Source: CAYQJS01 sp964417895 (lineage in GTDB: Bacteria; Chloroflexota; UBA6077; SHYK01). From it: DNA of 64,000 nucleotides. Positions 8,076 to 16,800 of this stretch are shown piece by piece (the stretch's first letter is position 1; each line of letters opens with the position of its first letter). The notes beneath the pieces are model-generated. The model worked only from the letters and a program-made list of their open reading frames with translations, did no database searches and was not told where the DNA came from. The position numbers and the translations under genes were made by a program. The DNA lies in NCBI GenBank assembly GCA_964417895.1, contig CAYQJS010000015.1:1-64000 (forward strand). Reading direction: 5' to 3'.

Positions 8076-8382
8076 CGAACAAATACCGGTTGGCCTCGCT
8101 GTAGAGCTCTACGGGCACGAGGTAGACACCGTCGTCGGCCGTGGCTGGGCTGGTGTGAAGAACAGCGACCTTCTACATCAGATGAGTGGCGATTACGACG
8201 TCTTCGTCACGATGGACCGTGCCATCGAGTTCCAGCAAGATACTTCTGCGCTCCCTTTCGGGATCGTCCTCGTTCGCGCCGCATCCACCCGCATGGTGCA
8301 TCTCCGACCGCTCGTACCAGCCATGCCTGAGGCCATCGCGCAGGCTATCCGGGCGACGTTCAGCGCGTCGGCGGCACCCTGA
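8059..8382 (+). CDS. DUF5615 family PIN-like protein (putative toxin)
   Basis: A 107-residue protein. It opens RVLLDEQIPVGLAVEL with the first conserved Asp of the PIN-like nuclease fold and continues GHEVDTVV, then YDVFVTMDRAIEFQQ with the second acidic cluster. DUF5615/Mut7-C-like PIN proteins are predicted RNases paired with DUF433 partners. It begins at a GTG inside the end of the DUF433 gene, so translation is probably coupled. The role as a toxin is inferred from the family and the arrangement. Confidence 0.82.
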   Translation: MRVLLDEQIPVGLAVELYGHEVDTVVGRGWAGVKNSDLLHQMSGDYDVFVTMDRAIEFQQDTSALPFGIVLVRAASTRMVHLRPLVPAMPEAIAQAIRATFSASAAP

Positions 8383-8579
8383 TCTGATCGCCCCAGCGGC
8401 TGGCCACGTCCGCCGTGGCGACGTTGAGGGCTTCGATACGAATGGCGAGGGATGGCGGCTGTAGCCCACGGGTCTCAGGACTCGATGCTAGGGGGGTGGG
8501 CGCTAGCGAAATACCGTCGGTACGGTGAGAATGTAACGGCGCGCTGTACACGACCAGCGTAGTCGTTCACGAGGCGAAT

Positions 8580-8891
8580 GTGCCCGAGCGAAAGAAGAGA
8601 CGACCCGACGGCCAGCGGTATCAGGTACGAGTCCAACTGGGCAGGCAGGAGGACGGCCTCTGGCGGGCTGAGGTCCCTGGACTCCCCGGGTGCTTCGTCG
8701 ACGCCCCGACGCTCGCGGAGGCCATTGCCAATGTCCAGGAGGTCATCGCGATGGCGCTCGATGAGCTCATCGAGGACGAGGCGGAGACGCCTGAGCGTGC
8801 TCTGGCCATTCCCAGGGACCCAGACGAAGTGGTCCTGCCCATCCTATTGAGCGAGCATCGTTTCGCGCGTCCCAAGCGCCGCGCGCGTTGA
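8580..8891 (+). CDS. HicB-like antitoxin
   Basis: A 103-residue protein with a HicB-type partial RNase H fold: YQVRVQLGRQEDGLWRAEVP, LPGCFVDAPTLAEAIANVQE and the helix AIAMALDELIEDE. HicB proteins neutralise HicA mRNA interferases and often also repress their own promoter. This one lacks an obvious C-terminal helix-turn-helix or ribbon-helix-helix. It starts at GTG and ends in a 4-bp TTGA overlap with the HicA gene. The order HicB then HicA is the reverse of E. coli but common elsewhere. Confidence 0.8.
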   Translation: MPERKKRRPDGQRYQVRVQLGRQEDGLWRAEVPGLPGCFVDAPTLAEAIANVQEVIAMALDELIEDEAETPERALAIPRDPDEVVLPILLSEHRFARPKRRAR

Positions 8892-9091
8892 CATATGAGG
8901 AGCTGCGCCGTGCGTTCCGGCGGCTGGGAGTTGAGCTCATCCGGCACGGCAGCCGCCATGATCGTTATGGATTTCCTGGTACGAATCGTCGAACGTCCGT
9001 CTCACGCCACAGGGGTGAGATTCCGCTCGTGACGCTTGCGCGCATGTTGAGCGACCTCGGGCTAACTACGGAAGACCTCCGGCAACGATAG
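8888..9091 (+). CDS. HicA-like mRNA interferase toxin
   Basis: A 67-residue double-stranded-RNA-binding-like fold protein. LRRAFRRLGVELIRHGSRHDRYGF contains the G-S-x-H core (catalytic His) of HicA, followed by RGEIPLVTLARMLSDLGL typical of the C-terminal half. The start is TTG at 8888, overlapping the HicB stop as TTGA; no in-frame ATG is available near it. The expected role is to cleave mRNA when HicB is degraded. Confidence 0.82.
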   Translation: MTYEELRRAFRRLGVELIRHGSRHDRYGFPGTNRRTSVSRHRGEIPLVTLARMLSDLGLTTEDLRQR

Positions 9092-9101
9092 GGCACTCGA
9101 G

Positions 9102-10709
9102 CTACGTCTCAGAGCCTGGTGCCCCGGTTGCCGCCCGATCGCCAGTTATCGAGCCCCGCCTGACGGTTAGTAGAGCGCTCAACGCCGCTCCGAGCGCCAA
9201 TCCCGCCGAGATCAGCGCCGCGACGCGGAAGCCGTCCACGAACGATTCGTCGATCGCGAGCTGGACGCGGGCGGATAGATCAGCCCCGAGCCCTGGCGGG
9301 ACCTCCAACTCCGCGAGCCTCGTGCGCTCCGCCGCCAGCGCCTGCACGGTATCAGCGGGGAGCGACAGCCCTGCGAGCCGGCCATCCAGAGCCGCGCCGA
9401 ACGCCGCGACCACCACGACGCCCAGCGCGGCGATTGCCAGCAGGCCGGCCGTGCGCGATATGGCGTTGTTGATCCCGGAGGCGAGGCCGACGTGCCGGGC
9501 GTCGACCGAGGTCATGACGACCGTGGTGAGGGGAGCGACCGTCAGGGCCATGCCCAAACCATGCAGTACGATGGCCGGGAAGAACGTCGTCCAGTAGCTG
9601 CCCCCGATCCCCGGAACTGCGTACAGCGCAGTCGCTGCGGCGACGGTCGTGGGCCCCCCCACCAGAAGTGGAGCGGCCCCGTAGCGGTCCAGCAGCGATC
9701 CGGCCCAGCGCGAAACGGCGAACATGACGACGACGAAGGGGAGCAGGGCGGCGCCCGCCGCGGTCGTTGAGTAGCCCTGCACCTGGACGAGGTTGAACGG
9801 CAAGAAGAAAAGGGCGCCGCTCAGGCTGCCGTAGAGCAGGAATGTGAGCAGATTGACGCCGGCGAAGGTGCGCGCCCTGAAAAGGGACAGGGGCATCATG
9901 GGCGAATGGCCACGCGCCTCCACGGCCAGGAACAAGGCGAGCGCACCAACCCCAAGCGCCAGCGAAGCGAGCACGACAGGGTGGGTGAGTCCCCGGTTGG
10001 ACGACTCGATCAGCCCGTAGACCACGCCCGCCAGGCCTACCGTCGCCAGCAGGGCTCCCCACCAGTCGAGGTCGCCTGGGGCTTCATCCCGGCTCTCAGG
10101 CACATGCCACAGAGCGATGCCCAGCACGATCGCGGCGAGCGGGAGGTTGAGGAAGAATACCCATCGCCAGGACGCCTGCTGAATCAGCAAGCCGCCGAGT
10201 ACCGGGCCCAGGGCGGCTGCGACGGCTGTGAACGACGACCATGTCCCGATGGCCTGGCCGCGGCGGTCCTCACTGAAGGCCGCGCCGATGATGGCGAGGC
10301 TCCCCGGCGTCAGCATGGCTCCGCCCACGCCCTGAACTGCCCGAGCGGCGATCAGCGTTTGTGCGTCCTGGGCGAGCCCGCAGGCCGCCGACGCGCCGGA
10401 GAAGATTCCCACGCCGATGATGAAGATGCGCCGCCGGCCGAAATGGTCCCCGAGCGACCCCCCCACGAGCAGCAGGGCAGCGAGACTCAGCGCGTAGGCC
10501 TCAAAGATCCACTGGACCTCGACAAGGGTAGCGCCCAGCTCCGCCTGGACTACGGGCAGCGCGAGATTGACGACGCTGCCGTCGATGAAGACGATGCTGG
10601 ACCCGAGGATCGCGGCCGCGAGGATCCAGGGCTCGGCCGCTCGCGCACACGGCGTAGGCGCTTGGCCCGCCCGGATGACCGCCTCGTCACAGGGTGGGCG
10701 AGCGAGCAT
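9102..10709 (-). CDS. MFS drug exporter, DHA2 (EmrB/QacA) 14-TM family
   Basis: A 535-residue membrane protein with about 14 hydrophobic helices. The motif-A loop LVGGSLGDHFGRRRIFI follows TM2, and GPVLGGLLIQQASWRWVFFLNLP is the DHA2 motif-C region (in two parts). IDGSVVNLALP in TM1 is typical of QacA/EmrB-type proton antiporters exporting drugs and cationic compounds. The ATG overlaps the HxlR stop as TAATG, so regulator and pump form one transcript and are translationally coupled. A compound-responsive HxlR-controlled efflux unit is the natural reading. Confidence 0.92.
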   Translation of the reverse strand: MLARPPCDEAVIRAGQAPTPCARAAEPWILAAAILGSSIVFIDGSVVNLALPVVQAELGATLVEVQWIFEAYALSLAALLLVGGSLGDHFGRRRIFIIGVGIFSGASAACGLAQDAQTLIAARAVQGVGGAMLTPGSLAIIGAAFSEDRRGQAIGTWSSFTAVAAALGPVLGGLLIQQASWRWVFFLNLPLAAIVLGIALWHVPESRDEAPGDLDWWGALLATVGLAGVVYGLIESSNRGLTHPVVLASLALGVGALALFLAVEARGHSPMMPLSLFRARTFAGVNLLTFLLYGSLSGALFFLPFNLVQVQGYSTTAAGAALLPFVVVMFAVSRWAGSLLDRYGAAPLLVGGPTTVAAATALYAVPGIGGSYWTTFFPAIVLHGLGMALTVAPLTTVVMTSVDARHVGLASGINNAISRTAGLLAIAALGVVVVAAFGAALDGRLAGLSLPADTVQALAAERTRLAELEVPPGLGADLSARVQLAIDESFVDGFRVAALISAGLALGAALSALLTVRRGSITGDRAATGAPGSET

Positions 10710-11038
10710 TATCGGCTCCTCACCGGCTCACGGGGTAGGAGCCACCGGGCGCCATACGCACGGAGCGCCTGGATTACCGGCAGGGCGTCGTGGCCCTTCG
10801 GAGTCAGCGCATACTCCACGCGCGGCGGCATCTCATGGTAGCTCGTGCGTGTCACCAACCGGCTCTCCTCCAATTGGTGGAGGCGGCCTGACAGGACACT
10901 GGGGCTGATGCCCTCGCCGGACTGCTCGAGGTCCTTGAAGCGGCGCGGCCCTTCCCCGAGGTCCCGTAGGATAACCAGCGTCCATTTGTCGCCGAGGAGC
11001 CGGGCCGCTTCAGCGACGGGGCAGATCTCCTCGCCCAT
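10709..11038 (-). CDS. HxlR family winged-helix transcriptional regulator
   Basis: A 109-residue HxlR protein. CPVAEAARLLGDKWTLVILR carries the conserved N-terminal Cys and the KW-L-ILRDL helix. RRFKDLEQSGEGISPSVLS and RLHQLEESRLV form the winged helix, and RVEYALTPKGHDALPVI is the wing and end helix. HxlR/HypR/YodB-type regulators often sense electrophiles or oxidants through that Cys. It is divergent from yceI, with a strong dyad at 11057-11099 between them, and co-transcribed with the MFS pump. Confidence 0.93.
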   Translation of the reverse strand: MGEEICPVAEAARLLGDKWTLVILRDLGEGPRRFKDLEQSGEGISPSVLSGRLHQLEESRLVTRTSYHEMPPRVEYALTPKGHDALPVIQALRAYGARWLLPREPVRSR

Positions 11039-11056
11039 TCTCCCGCCCTATTCCTC

Positions 11057-11099
11057 ATACTACGGAAATAAAAGTAATGGACTACTCGTTCCATAGTAT
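11057..11099. promoter_or_regulatory. Candidate HxlR operator between the divergent hxlR-MFS and yceI genes
   Basis: ATACTACGGAA (11057-11067) and TTCCATAGTAT (11089-11099) form an inverted repeat matching at 10 of 11 positions. Their centres are 32 bp apart, about three helical turns. The interval is AT-rich in an otherwise GC-rich region, as expected for overlapping divergent promoters. Binding by the adjacent HxlR protein is inferred. Confidence 0.7.
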
Positions 11100-11158
11100 A
11101 GACGCTTCGGAACGGCTAGTGAAGCCCGAAGTGGACTTCATTATTAAGGGAGAGGCGA

Positions 11159-11743
11159 ATGCCCACCCAGCAAGCAGCAGCGACGACGACGAGTGTTCTC
11201 GAGCGACCTGCGGCGATCTACGAGATCGATCCGACCCACACCATCGCGGAGTTCAGCGTCAAGCACATGATGTTCACCACAGTGAAGGGCAGGTTCGGGA
11301 CTGTGAGCGGAGAGATCGCCTTCGACGCGGTTGATCCTGCGCGCTCTTCGGTGGTTGCCACCGCCCAAGTGGCAAGCATCGATACCCACGAGCCGCAGCG
11401 CGATGCGCATCTGCGCTCTCCCGACTTCTTCGACGCCGAGAACCATCCGGTCCTCAGGATCGAGAGCCGCCGCGTTGAGCCGACGGGCCGCGATGGCGAG
11501 TATCGCGTGATCGCCGACCTCACCATTCGGGGGGTCACCCGCGAAGTCGTCTTCGACGCCAGCTACCTGGGTACCGGGACCGATCCATGGGGTGGCCAGC
11601 GCATCGGCATCAGCGCGGCGGCGACCATCAACCGAAAGCACTTCGGCTTGCATTGGAACATGGCACTCGAGGCCGGCGGCGTGCTCGTCGGCGACGTAGT
11701 GAAGATCGATCTGGAGGTCGAGGCCGTTCGGAGGGAGGTATAG
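11159..11743 (+). CDS. YceI family lipocalin-like protein
   Basis: A 194-residue YceI domain: YEIDPTHTIAEFSVKHMM, VKGRFGTVSGEIAFD, DAHLRSPDFFDAENHP, LTIRGVTREVVFDASYLG and RKHFGLHWN. The fold is a beta-barrel that binds isoprenoids or other lipids. Many members are periplasmic, but this one has no clear signal peptide; its N-terminus is Ala/Thr-rich. It is divergent from the HxlR regulator, which probably controls it. That control, together with the efflux pump, suggests a response to a hydrophobic or redox-active compound. Confidence 0.93.
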   Translation: MPTQQAAATTTSVLERPAAIYEIDPTHTIAEFSVKHMMFTTVKGRFGTVSGEIAFDAVDPARSSVVATAQVASIDTHEPQRDAHLRSPDFFDAENHPVLRIESRRVEPTGRDGEYRVIADLTIRGVTREVVFDASYLGTGTDPWGGQRIGISAAATINRKHFGLHWNMALEAGGVLVGDVVKIDLEVEAVRREV

Positions 11744-11745
11744 CG

Positions 11746-11835
11746 ATGATTGGAACGCGATCTGTCGTCAGGATCAAGGCTGCTCAGACCGCTGAGGCGT
11801 GCCTGAGCCAGCTCTACAACGCCTGGCTGCTTTAG
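11746..11835 (+). CDS. Possible 29-residue small protein downstream of yceI
   Basis: Starts ATG two bases after the yceI stop, with the strong ribosome-binding site GGAGGT 6 nt upstream (inside the end of yceI). It ends at TAG just before a perfect hairpin. The peptide (MIGTRSVVRIKAAQTAEACL then SQLYNAWLL) has a basic start, one Cys and a hydrophobic end. I recognise no family. The ribosome site and position support translation; function unknown. Confidence 0.45.
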   Translation: MIGTRSVVRIKAAQTAEACLSQLYNAWLL

Positions 11836-11844
11836 GTAATCGGA

Positions 11845-11873
11845 GAGGCCAGCGGGCAATCCCCGCTGGCCTC
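11845..11873 (+). terminator. Hairpin terminator after the yceI transcript
   Basis: GAGGCCAGCGGG and CCCGCTGGCCTC form a perfect 12-bp stem with a 5-nt loop, followed by the weak T-rich stretch TCATGTT. It lies 10 bp after the small ORF, so it probably ends the yceI transcript. The T-tract is poor, so a processing or stability hairpin is possible. Confidence 0.65.
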
Positions 11874-11974
11874 TCATGTTACTCAGTCCTCACGTTGAGT
11901 AAGGCGGCCAGCTCCTGCGCGTTGCCAGCCCATCCAGACGCAGGCCGCAGCGCTCGACGCCCAGAGCGTCGGCG

Positions 11975-12268
11975 TCATCCAGCGCCTGACGCGACTTCAG
12001 GGCTGGCCAGCTCCGTGGCCTGGGGCGCTGTGACGGCAGCCTTAGCGCGAATCGCGTTCCGAACCACCTCGGAGTACGTCGCTCCGGTCGCCTGCGCTTC
12101 GCGGCGGATAATGTCCGCCTCCTCTTCCGTGAAGCGGACGGTTATCGTGGCCTTGAGGCCCTTGCTGGGGCGCCCCTTCCGCGGCTTTGGCGGCTCGACT
12201 TCTTCCCACACATCCTCGTCATCTTTATGCGCCTGGTAGAATGCGGCCCGCTCTCGCTCGTTCTCCAT
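11975..12268 (-). CDS. Ribbon-helix-helix (CopG-like) DNA-binding protein, possible orphan antitoxin
   Basis: 97 residues. An acidic, charged N-terminus (AFYQAHKDDEDVWEEVEPP) is followed by a basic linker PRKGRPSKG. The ribbon-helix-helix ATITVRFTEEEADIIRREA then continues to ATYSEVVRNAIRAK. This arrangement resembles antitoxins and small autoregulators. No toxin partner is visible on either side. Downstream DNA on the same strand (11881-11974) can be read as broken coding sequence in shifted frames, so a partner gene may have decayed. Confidence 0.75.
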   Translation of the reverse strand: MENERERAAFYQAHKDDEDVWEEVEPPKPRKGRPSKGLKATITVRFTEEEADIIRREAQATGATYSEVVRNAIRAKAAVTAPQATELASPEVASGAG

Positions 12269-12476
12269 AGTTCACCTCCCAAGAAATCTGTTGCGATCTC
12301 CATCGGTCGCATCCCAGCCCGTAACAGGCCTAATGGTCCGCTCTTCCTAGATCGCCGCTAGTCCCGCCACGTCCGATTACGTCGTTTCCCACGGATTCTA
12401 CTCTTTTGTAAGACAAAAATCGAGGAGTTGATTGGGCCAGCGGGCCGGAGCTTGTCGAACGATGGCGGAGCCCTGC

Positions 12477-13712
12477 TCACCCCGCAAGGGCCGCGATCGC
12501 GTCGAGCAAGGGGCCGACGGCGACGTCGGGCCGGAAATGCTGGTCGTAGGCGCGGCGTGCCGACATTCCCATCCGGGAGCGGAGTCCTGGATCCGCGGCT
12601 AGCCGGCGCAGGGCGTCGGCCAGGGCCGCCGCATCGCCGGGGGGTACCACCATCACGGGCGGGTCCTCCGTGTCCGCTCGGGCTAGGACCTCTTCTCTGA
12701 TGGCCGGCGTGTCGCCCGTCACGACGGGCCGGCCACACGCGAGGGTCAGGTAGACCTTCGCGGGCACCACGTCGAGCGCCTTGCTGCCGCTCCCGAAGAC
12801 TCCCAGGCAGACATCCGCGCCCGCGAGGTGCTGTGCCACCAGCTCAGCCTCCGGCATCCACGCCCGGAGGAGGCGAACGTGGGGAAGGGGCGTGCCCCGC
12901 AGCACGCGCTCGGCCACGTCGGCCTCCTGGCCGTCCCCCACGAGCGTGAAGCGAATGCCTTCCTCGTGCGATATGCGCCGGGCGGCATCGAGAATGGTGG
13001 GCACCCCGTGGAGCGGGATGAACCCCCCGAAGTAGAGCACCTGGATTGCGGATTGCGGATTGCGGACTGCGGATTGCGGATGGGTCGGCGAGTGGACCGC
13101 TGTCCCGTGTCCCCTGTCCCCTGAAGTGCCCCTGTCCCCTGTCCCCTGAAGTGCCCCTGTCCCCTGCGGGTCGTGGGCGCCGACGGGGATGACGACGCTG
13201 CGCGCAGGGTCGAGGCCGTAGTGCAGCGCGAAGCGGCGCGCGTGGGCCGCCGTGTCCACAATGGAGCGGTCAGCGACCCGCAAGGCGAGGCGATCCAGCG
13301 TACGCGCCAGTCGACGCGTGGGCGACCCCGGCCCGGCAATCCCACGGTCGGCCAGGGTTTCGTCGAGGGCCACGAAAGCGTCGAGGATGATGGCTGCGCG
13401 CGGGAAGAGCGCGTGAAGAATGATGGCGTCCAGCTGCCCGGGATAGCCCAGGAGGAGGATGCGCGGCATCGGCCGTAGCTGGCGGAGCCGAAGCCCGAGG
13501 GTCGCATAGGCTCGGGCCAGCCGCCAGGCAAGGCGCGGGTTGGCCAGGCCTCCCCGCGCCGCGGCGACCCGCTGGGGGGTGCCGCCCCACACCGGCTCGA
13601 TGCACGTCGCTACAGGCCATCCCCGGGCCCGCATCCCCTCGACGAGGAGCTGCGTCCGGCCGATGGCCGGATCGAATGTCCCCACGACCCAGGTCACGGG
13701 GTGGGCCGCCAT
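12477..13712 (-). CDS. Glycosyltransferase, GT4/GT1 (GT-B fold) family
   Basis: 411 residues. The C-terminal nucleotide-sugar half is clear: VLYFGGFIPLHGVPTILDA, then FTLVGDGQE, PHVRLLRAWMPEAELV and DVCLGVFGSGSKALDVVPAK with the conserved E/D-P-K-type site, and GRPVVTGDTPAIREE. It probably transfers a sugar during cell-surface polysaccharide or glycolipid assembly. Between the two halves (about residues 185-225) the protein carries a foreign-looking stretch rich in G, T, D and R, followed by SAVRNPQSAIQ. It is encoded by simple-sequence repeats at 13038-13165 that keep the frame. The gene is divergent from the surface-protein block that starts at 13815. Confidence 0.85.
   Translation of the reverse strand: MAAHPVTWVVGTFDPAIGRTQLLVEGMRARGWPVATCIEPVWGGTPQRVAAARGGLANPRLAWRLARAYATLGLRLRQLRPMPRILLLGYPGQLDAIILHALFPRAAIILDAFVALDETLADRGIAGPGSPTRRLARTLDRLALRVADRSIVDTAAHARRFALHYGLDPARSVVIPVGAHDPQGTGALQGTGDRGTSGDRGHGTAVHSPTHPQSAVRNPQSAIQVLYFGGFIPLHGVPTILDAARRISHEEGIRFTLVGDGQEADVAERVLRGTPLPHVRLLRAWMPEAELVAQHLAGADVCLGVFGSGSKALDVVPAKVYLTLACGRPVVTGDTPAIREEVLARADTEDPPVMVVPPGDAAALADALRRLAADPGLRSRMGMSARRAYDQHFRPDVAVGPLLDAIAALAG
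13038..13165. repeat. Simple-sequence repeats inside the GT4 gene
   Basis: Two adjoining arrays: GGATTGC-type 7-mers (GGATTGCGGATTGCGGACTGC) and CCTGTCCCCTGAAGTGCCCC units repeated. They lie between the two GT-B domains and keep the reading frame. Repeat-unit changes would alter or break the protein, so the site could be hypervariable. Confidence 0.8.
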
Positions 13713-13814
13713 TCGCTCTCTCCCGCCATCGGTGCTACCACATCATCGCCGAAACCCAGTGGCCACTTCGTGCTCATTGACGCCGGCGAACCTACTGACC
13801 ATAATGAGCAAACC

Positions 13815-16800
13815 ATGAAACTTGCTTTGCGTCCCTACGCGGTCGTCGTGCTGGCGCTGCTCGGCATGGCAGCGCTCGGCCCCGCGGAAATGGTGACCCA
13901 GCGCGGCTCCCCCGAAAGCATGAGCCGAGGGGAGTCTGCCCATGCGGCGGCGCTCCTGCAGCAGCAGCCGGCGCTGGCGCAGATGGTGACGCCGGTGCCA
14001 GGGTCGATTCTGCCGTCGGTCCAAGCGTCGCCGACGGTGACGTTCAACTGGACCACCGGCTTGGGCGTGACCCAGTACTGGCTTTGGGTCTCGACGGTGC
14101 AGGGCGATGGGAACCTGTACTCCCAGTCGCAAGGGACGAACCTGTCGGCGACGGTGAGCGGCGTACCAAGGACGGTCCGAGTGTTCGTCCGCCTGTGGTC
14201 GCTGATATCGGGGAACTGGCTCTTCATCGACTACCAGTATGGGCCCGGCGCGCTGATCTCGACGGCCGCACCGACGCTCACGCCGGCGATCACTCAGACG
14301 CCGACCTTCACAGCGACGCCGACCGGGACGCTAACGTCGACGCCGACTGCCACGTTGACGCCGACTGCCACGTTGACCCCAACAGCCACGTTGACGCCGA
14401 CCGGAACGCTAACGGCGACGCCGACGACGACGTTGACGGCGACAGCGACCAGCATCCCTCCCGCGCTGGCGGAGATGGGGTCGCCCGTCCCGGGGTCGAT
14501 CCTGCCATCGTCCACGGTGACATTCAGCTGGATCAGCGGCACGGGGGTGTCGGACCGCTGGCTGTGGGTGTCGACGGTATTCGGCGACGGGAACCTGTAT
14601 TCCCAGGTGCAGACGGGCCTGTCGGCGACGGTGAGCGGAGTGCCGACAGGGGTTCCGGTGTACGTGCGCCTGTGGTCCCTGGTGGCCGGGAACTGGCTGT
14701 ACATCGACTACCCCTATGGTCCCGGCGTCGCGACCTCGACCCCCGGGACCACGCTGACCGTGACACCTGCGGTAACGCCAACGATGACCTCGACGCCAGC
14801 AGGGACGCCGACGATGACGCCGACCGGAACGCTCACGGCAACCCCCACGTTGACGCCCGCGGCGACCAGCGTGTCTGCCGTGCTGGCAGAGATGCTGGCG
14901 CCGGTCCCGGGCACGATGTTGGGCTCCTCCACGGTGCCATTCAGCTGGACCAGCGGTTCCGGGGTGACGGAGTACTGGCTGTGGGTGTCGACGGTGGCCG
15001 GCGATGGGAACCTTTACTCCCAGTCGCAGGGGACGAGCCAGGCCGCGACAGTCGGTGGGGTACCGACAGGGGCGCGGGCGTACGTGCGGCTGTGGTCGCT
15101 GCTGGGAGGGAACTGGCTGTTCATCGATTACCAATATGGTCCCGGCGCGGTGACCTCGACGCCCGCGCCGACGCTCACGGCGGCAGCGACGAATACCCCG
15201 CCGCCAACGTTGACGCCGACTGAGACCCTCACACCGACTGTGACCTTGACGCCCAGCGTCACGCCCACCCCGACGGCCACGCAGCTGCCGAATTGCGGCA
15301 CGCTCGGCGGCACCATCAGCGTGAACACGACGTTCGTGGGCCCGTGCATCTACACGGTGACCAGCAGTCTCACCGTGTTCTCGGGCGTGACGCTCACGAT
15401 CCAGCCCTTGGTCACGCTCAGATTCAACCCCGGCACCGGTCTGTTCGTGCAAGGAACCCTCATCGCCAACGGTGTGATCGCGTCCACGCCGATCCTGTTC
15501 ACGACCGCCAGCGCGTCGCCCGCCCCCGGCCAGTGGATCGGCGTCTACTTCCAACCCGGGTCCACCGGCACCCTCAGGCACGCCACGGCCGAGTACGCCG
15601 GCTCCGCCGGCTACGGCGTAAGGGTTGACACCGCGGGTGTAGTGACCCTGGACCAGATCACCGTGCGGCGGAGCGCGGGCAGGGGCATCGACCTGCAATT
15701 GAGCGGGTGCCCGAGCATCAGCATGGCTTCCCTCACTGACAACGCCGACTTCGGGCTGTACCTGAACTCGGGCCTCACGTGCGACCCGGGCGCCGGGGCG
15801 TTGATCGCGGCGAACTACACTGGGAACGGTGGGTCGAACCGCATCTTCCAATCCGGCGGCACGGTGGCGGTGGGGACAGGGCGGCTGCGCGCCTATGGCG
15901 TCCCGTACTTCCTCAACAACAGCATCGTCGTCAACCCGGGGGCGACGCTGGTGGTCGAACCGGGGGTACCCCTGGCGTTCAACACGGGCACCGGACTGTT
16001 CGTGTCGGGGACGCTCACCGCCGACGGTGTGATCGCCGGCACGCCCATCTTGTTCACGACGGCCAGTGCGTCACCCGCCCCCGGCCAGTGGAGCGGGGTG
16101 ATCTTCCAGGCGGGGGCGCCCGGCGGAGCCGGCACGCTCAGGCACGCTACAGTCGAGTACGCTGGCGCCAGCCTTTTCGGCGTCCGCATCGACAGCGCGG
16201 CGGGCGTGACTCTGGATCAGATCACCGTGCGGCAGACCAGCGGCAGGGGCATCCAGCTGCAGGGGATCGGCTGCGCGAGCATCAGTATGGCCTCCCTGAC
16301 CGATAACACCGACTTCGGGCTGTACTTGAACTCGAGCCCGACCTGCGACCCGGGCGTGGGGGTGCTGAACGCGGCGAACTACACGGGCAACGGTGGTTCG
16401 AACCGCATCTTCCGCTCCGGCGGCGTGCTGGCCGCCGGGACGGGTACCCTGCGGGACTACGGCGTTCCGTATTTCGTCAATAGCACTATCGGCATCAATC
16501 CGGGGGCGACGCTGGTGGTTCACCCCAATGTGACGCTGGCGTTCAACGCCGGCACGGGGCTGACTGTAGCGGGCACGCTCGCCGCGGATGGTGGGAGCGC
16601 GTCGACGCCGATTCTGTTCACGACGGCCAGTGCGGTGCCCGCGCCCGGCCAGTGGATCGGCGTCATCTTCCAGGTTGGGGCGCCTGGCGGGGCCGGCACG
16701 ATCAGGTTCGCCACGGTGGAGTACGCCGGCTCGGGCCTCGGCACCCTCTTCGGTGTCCGGGTCGACAGTGCGGTTGGGGTGACACTGGACCAGATCACGG

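Noticed and set aside
14084..15223. Long alternative-frame ORF overlapping the beta-module gene (and similar frames at 14409-15851, 19114-20448, 24989-26119)
   Set aside because: These are shadows of the Thr/Pro-rich and Trp-rich coding repeats; composition is D/G/R-rich with no domain, and each lacks a ribosome site.
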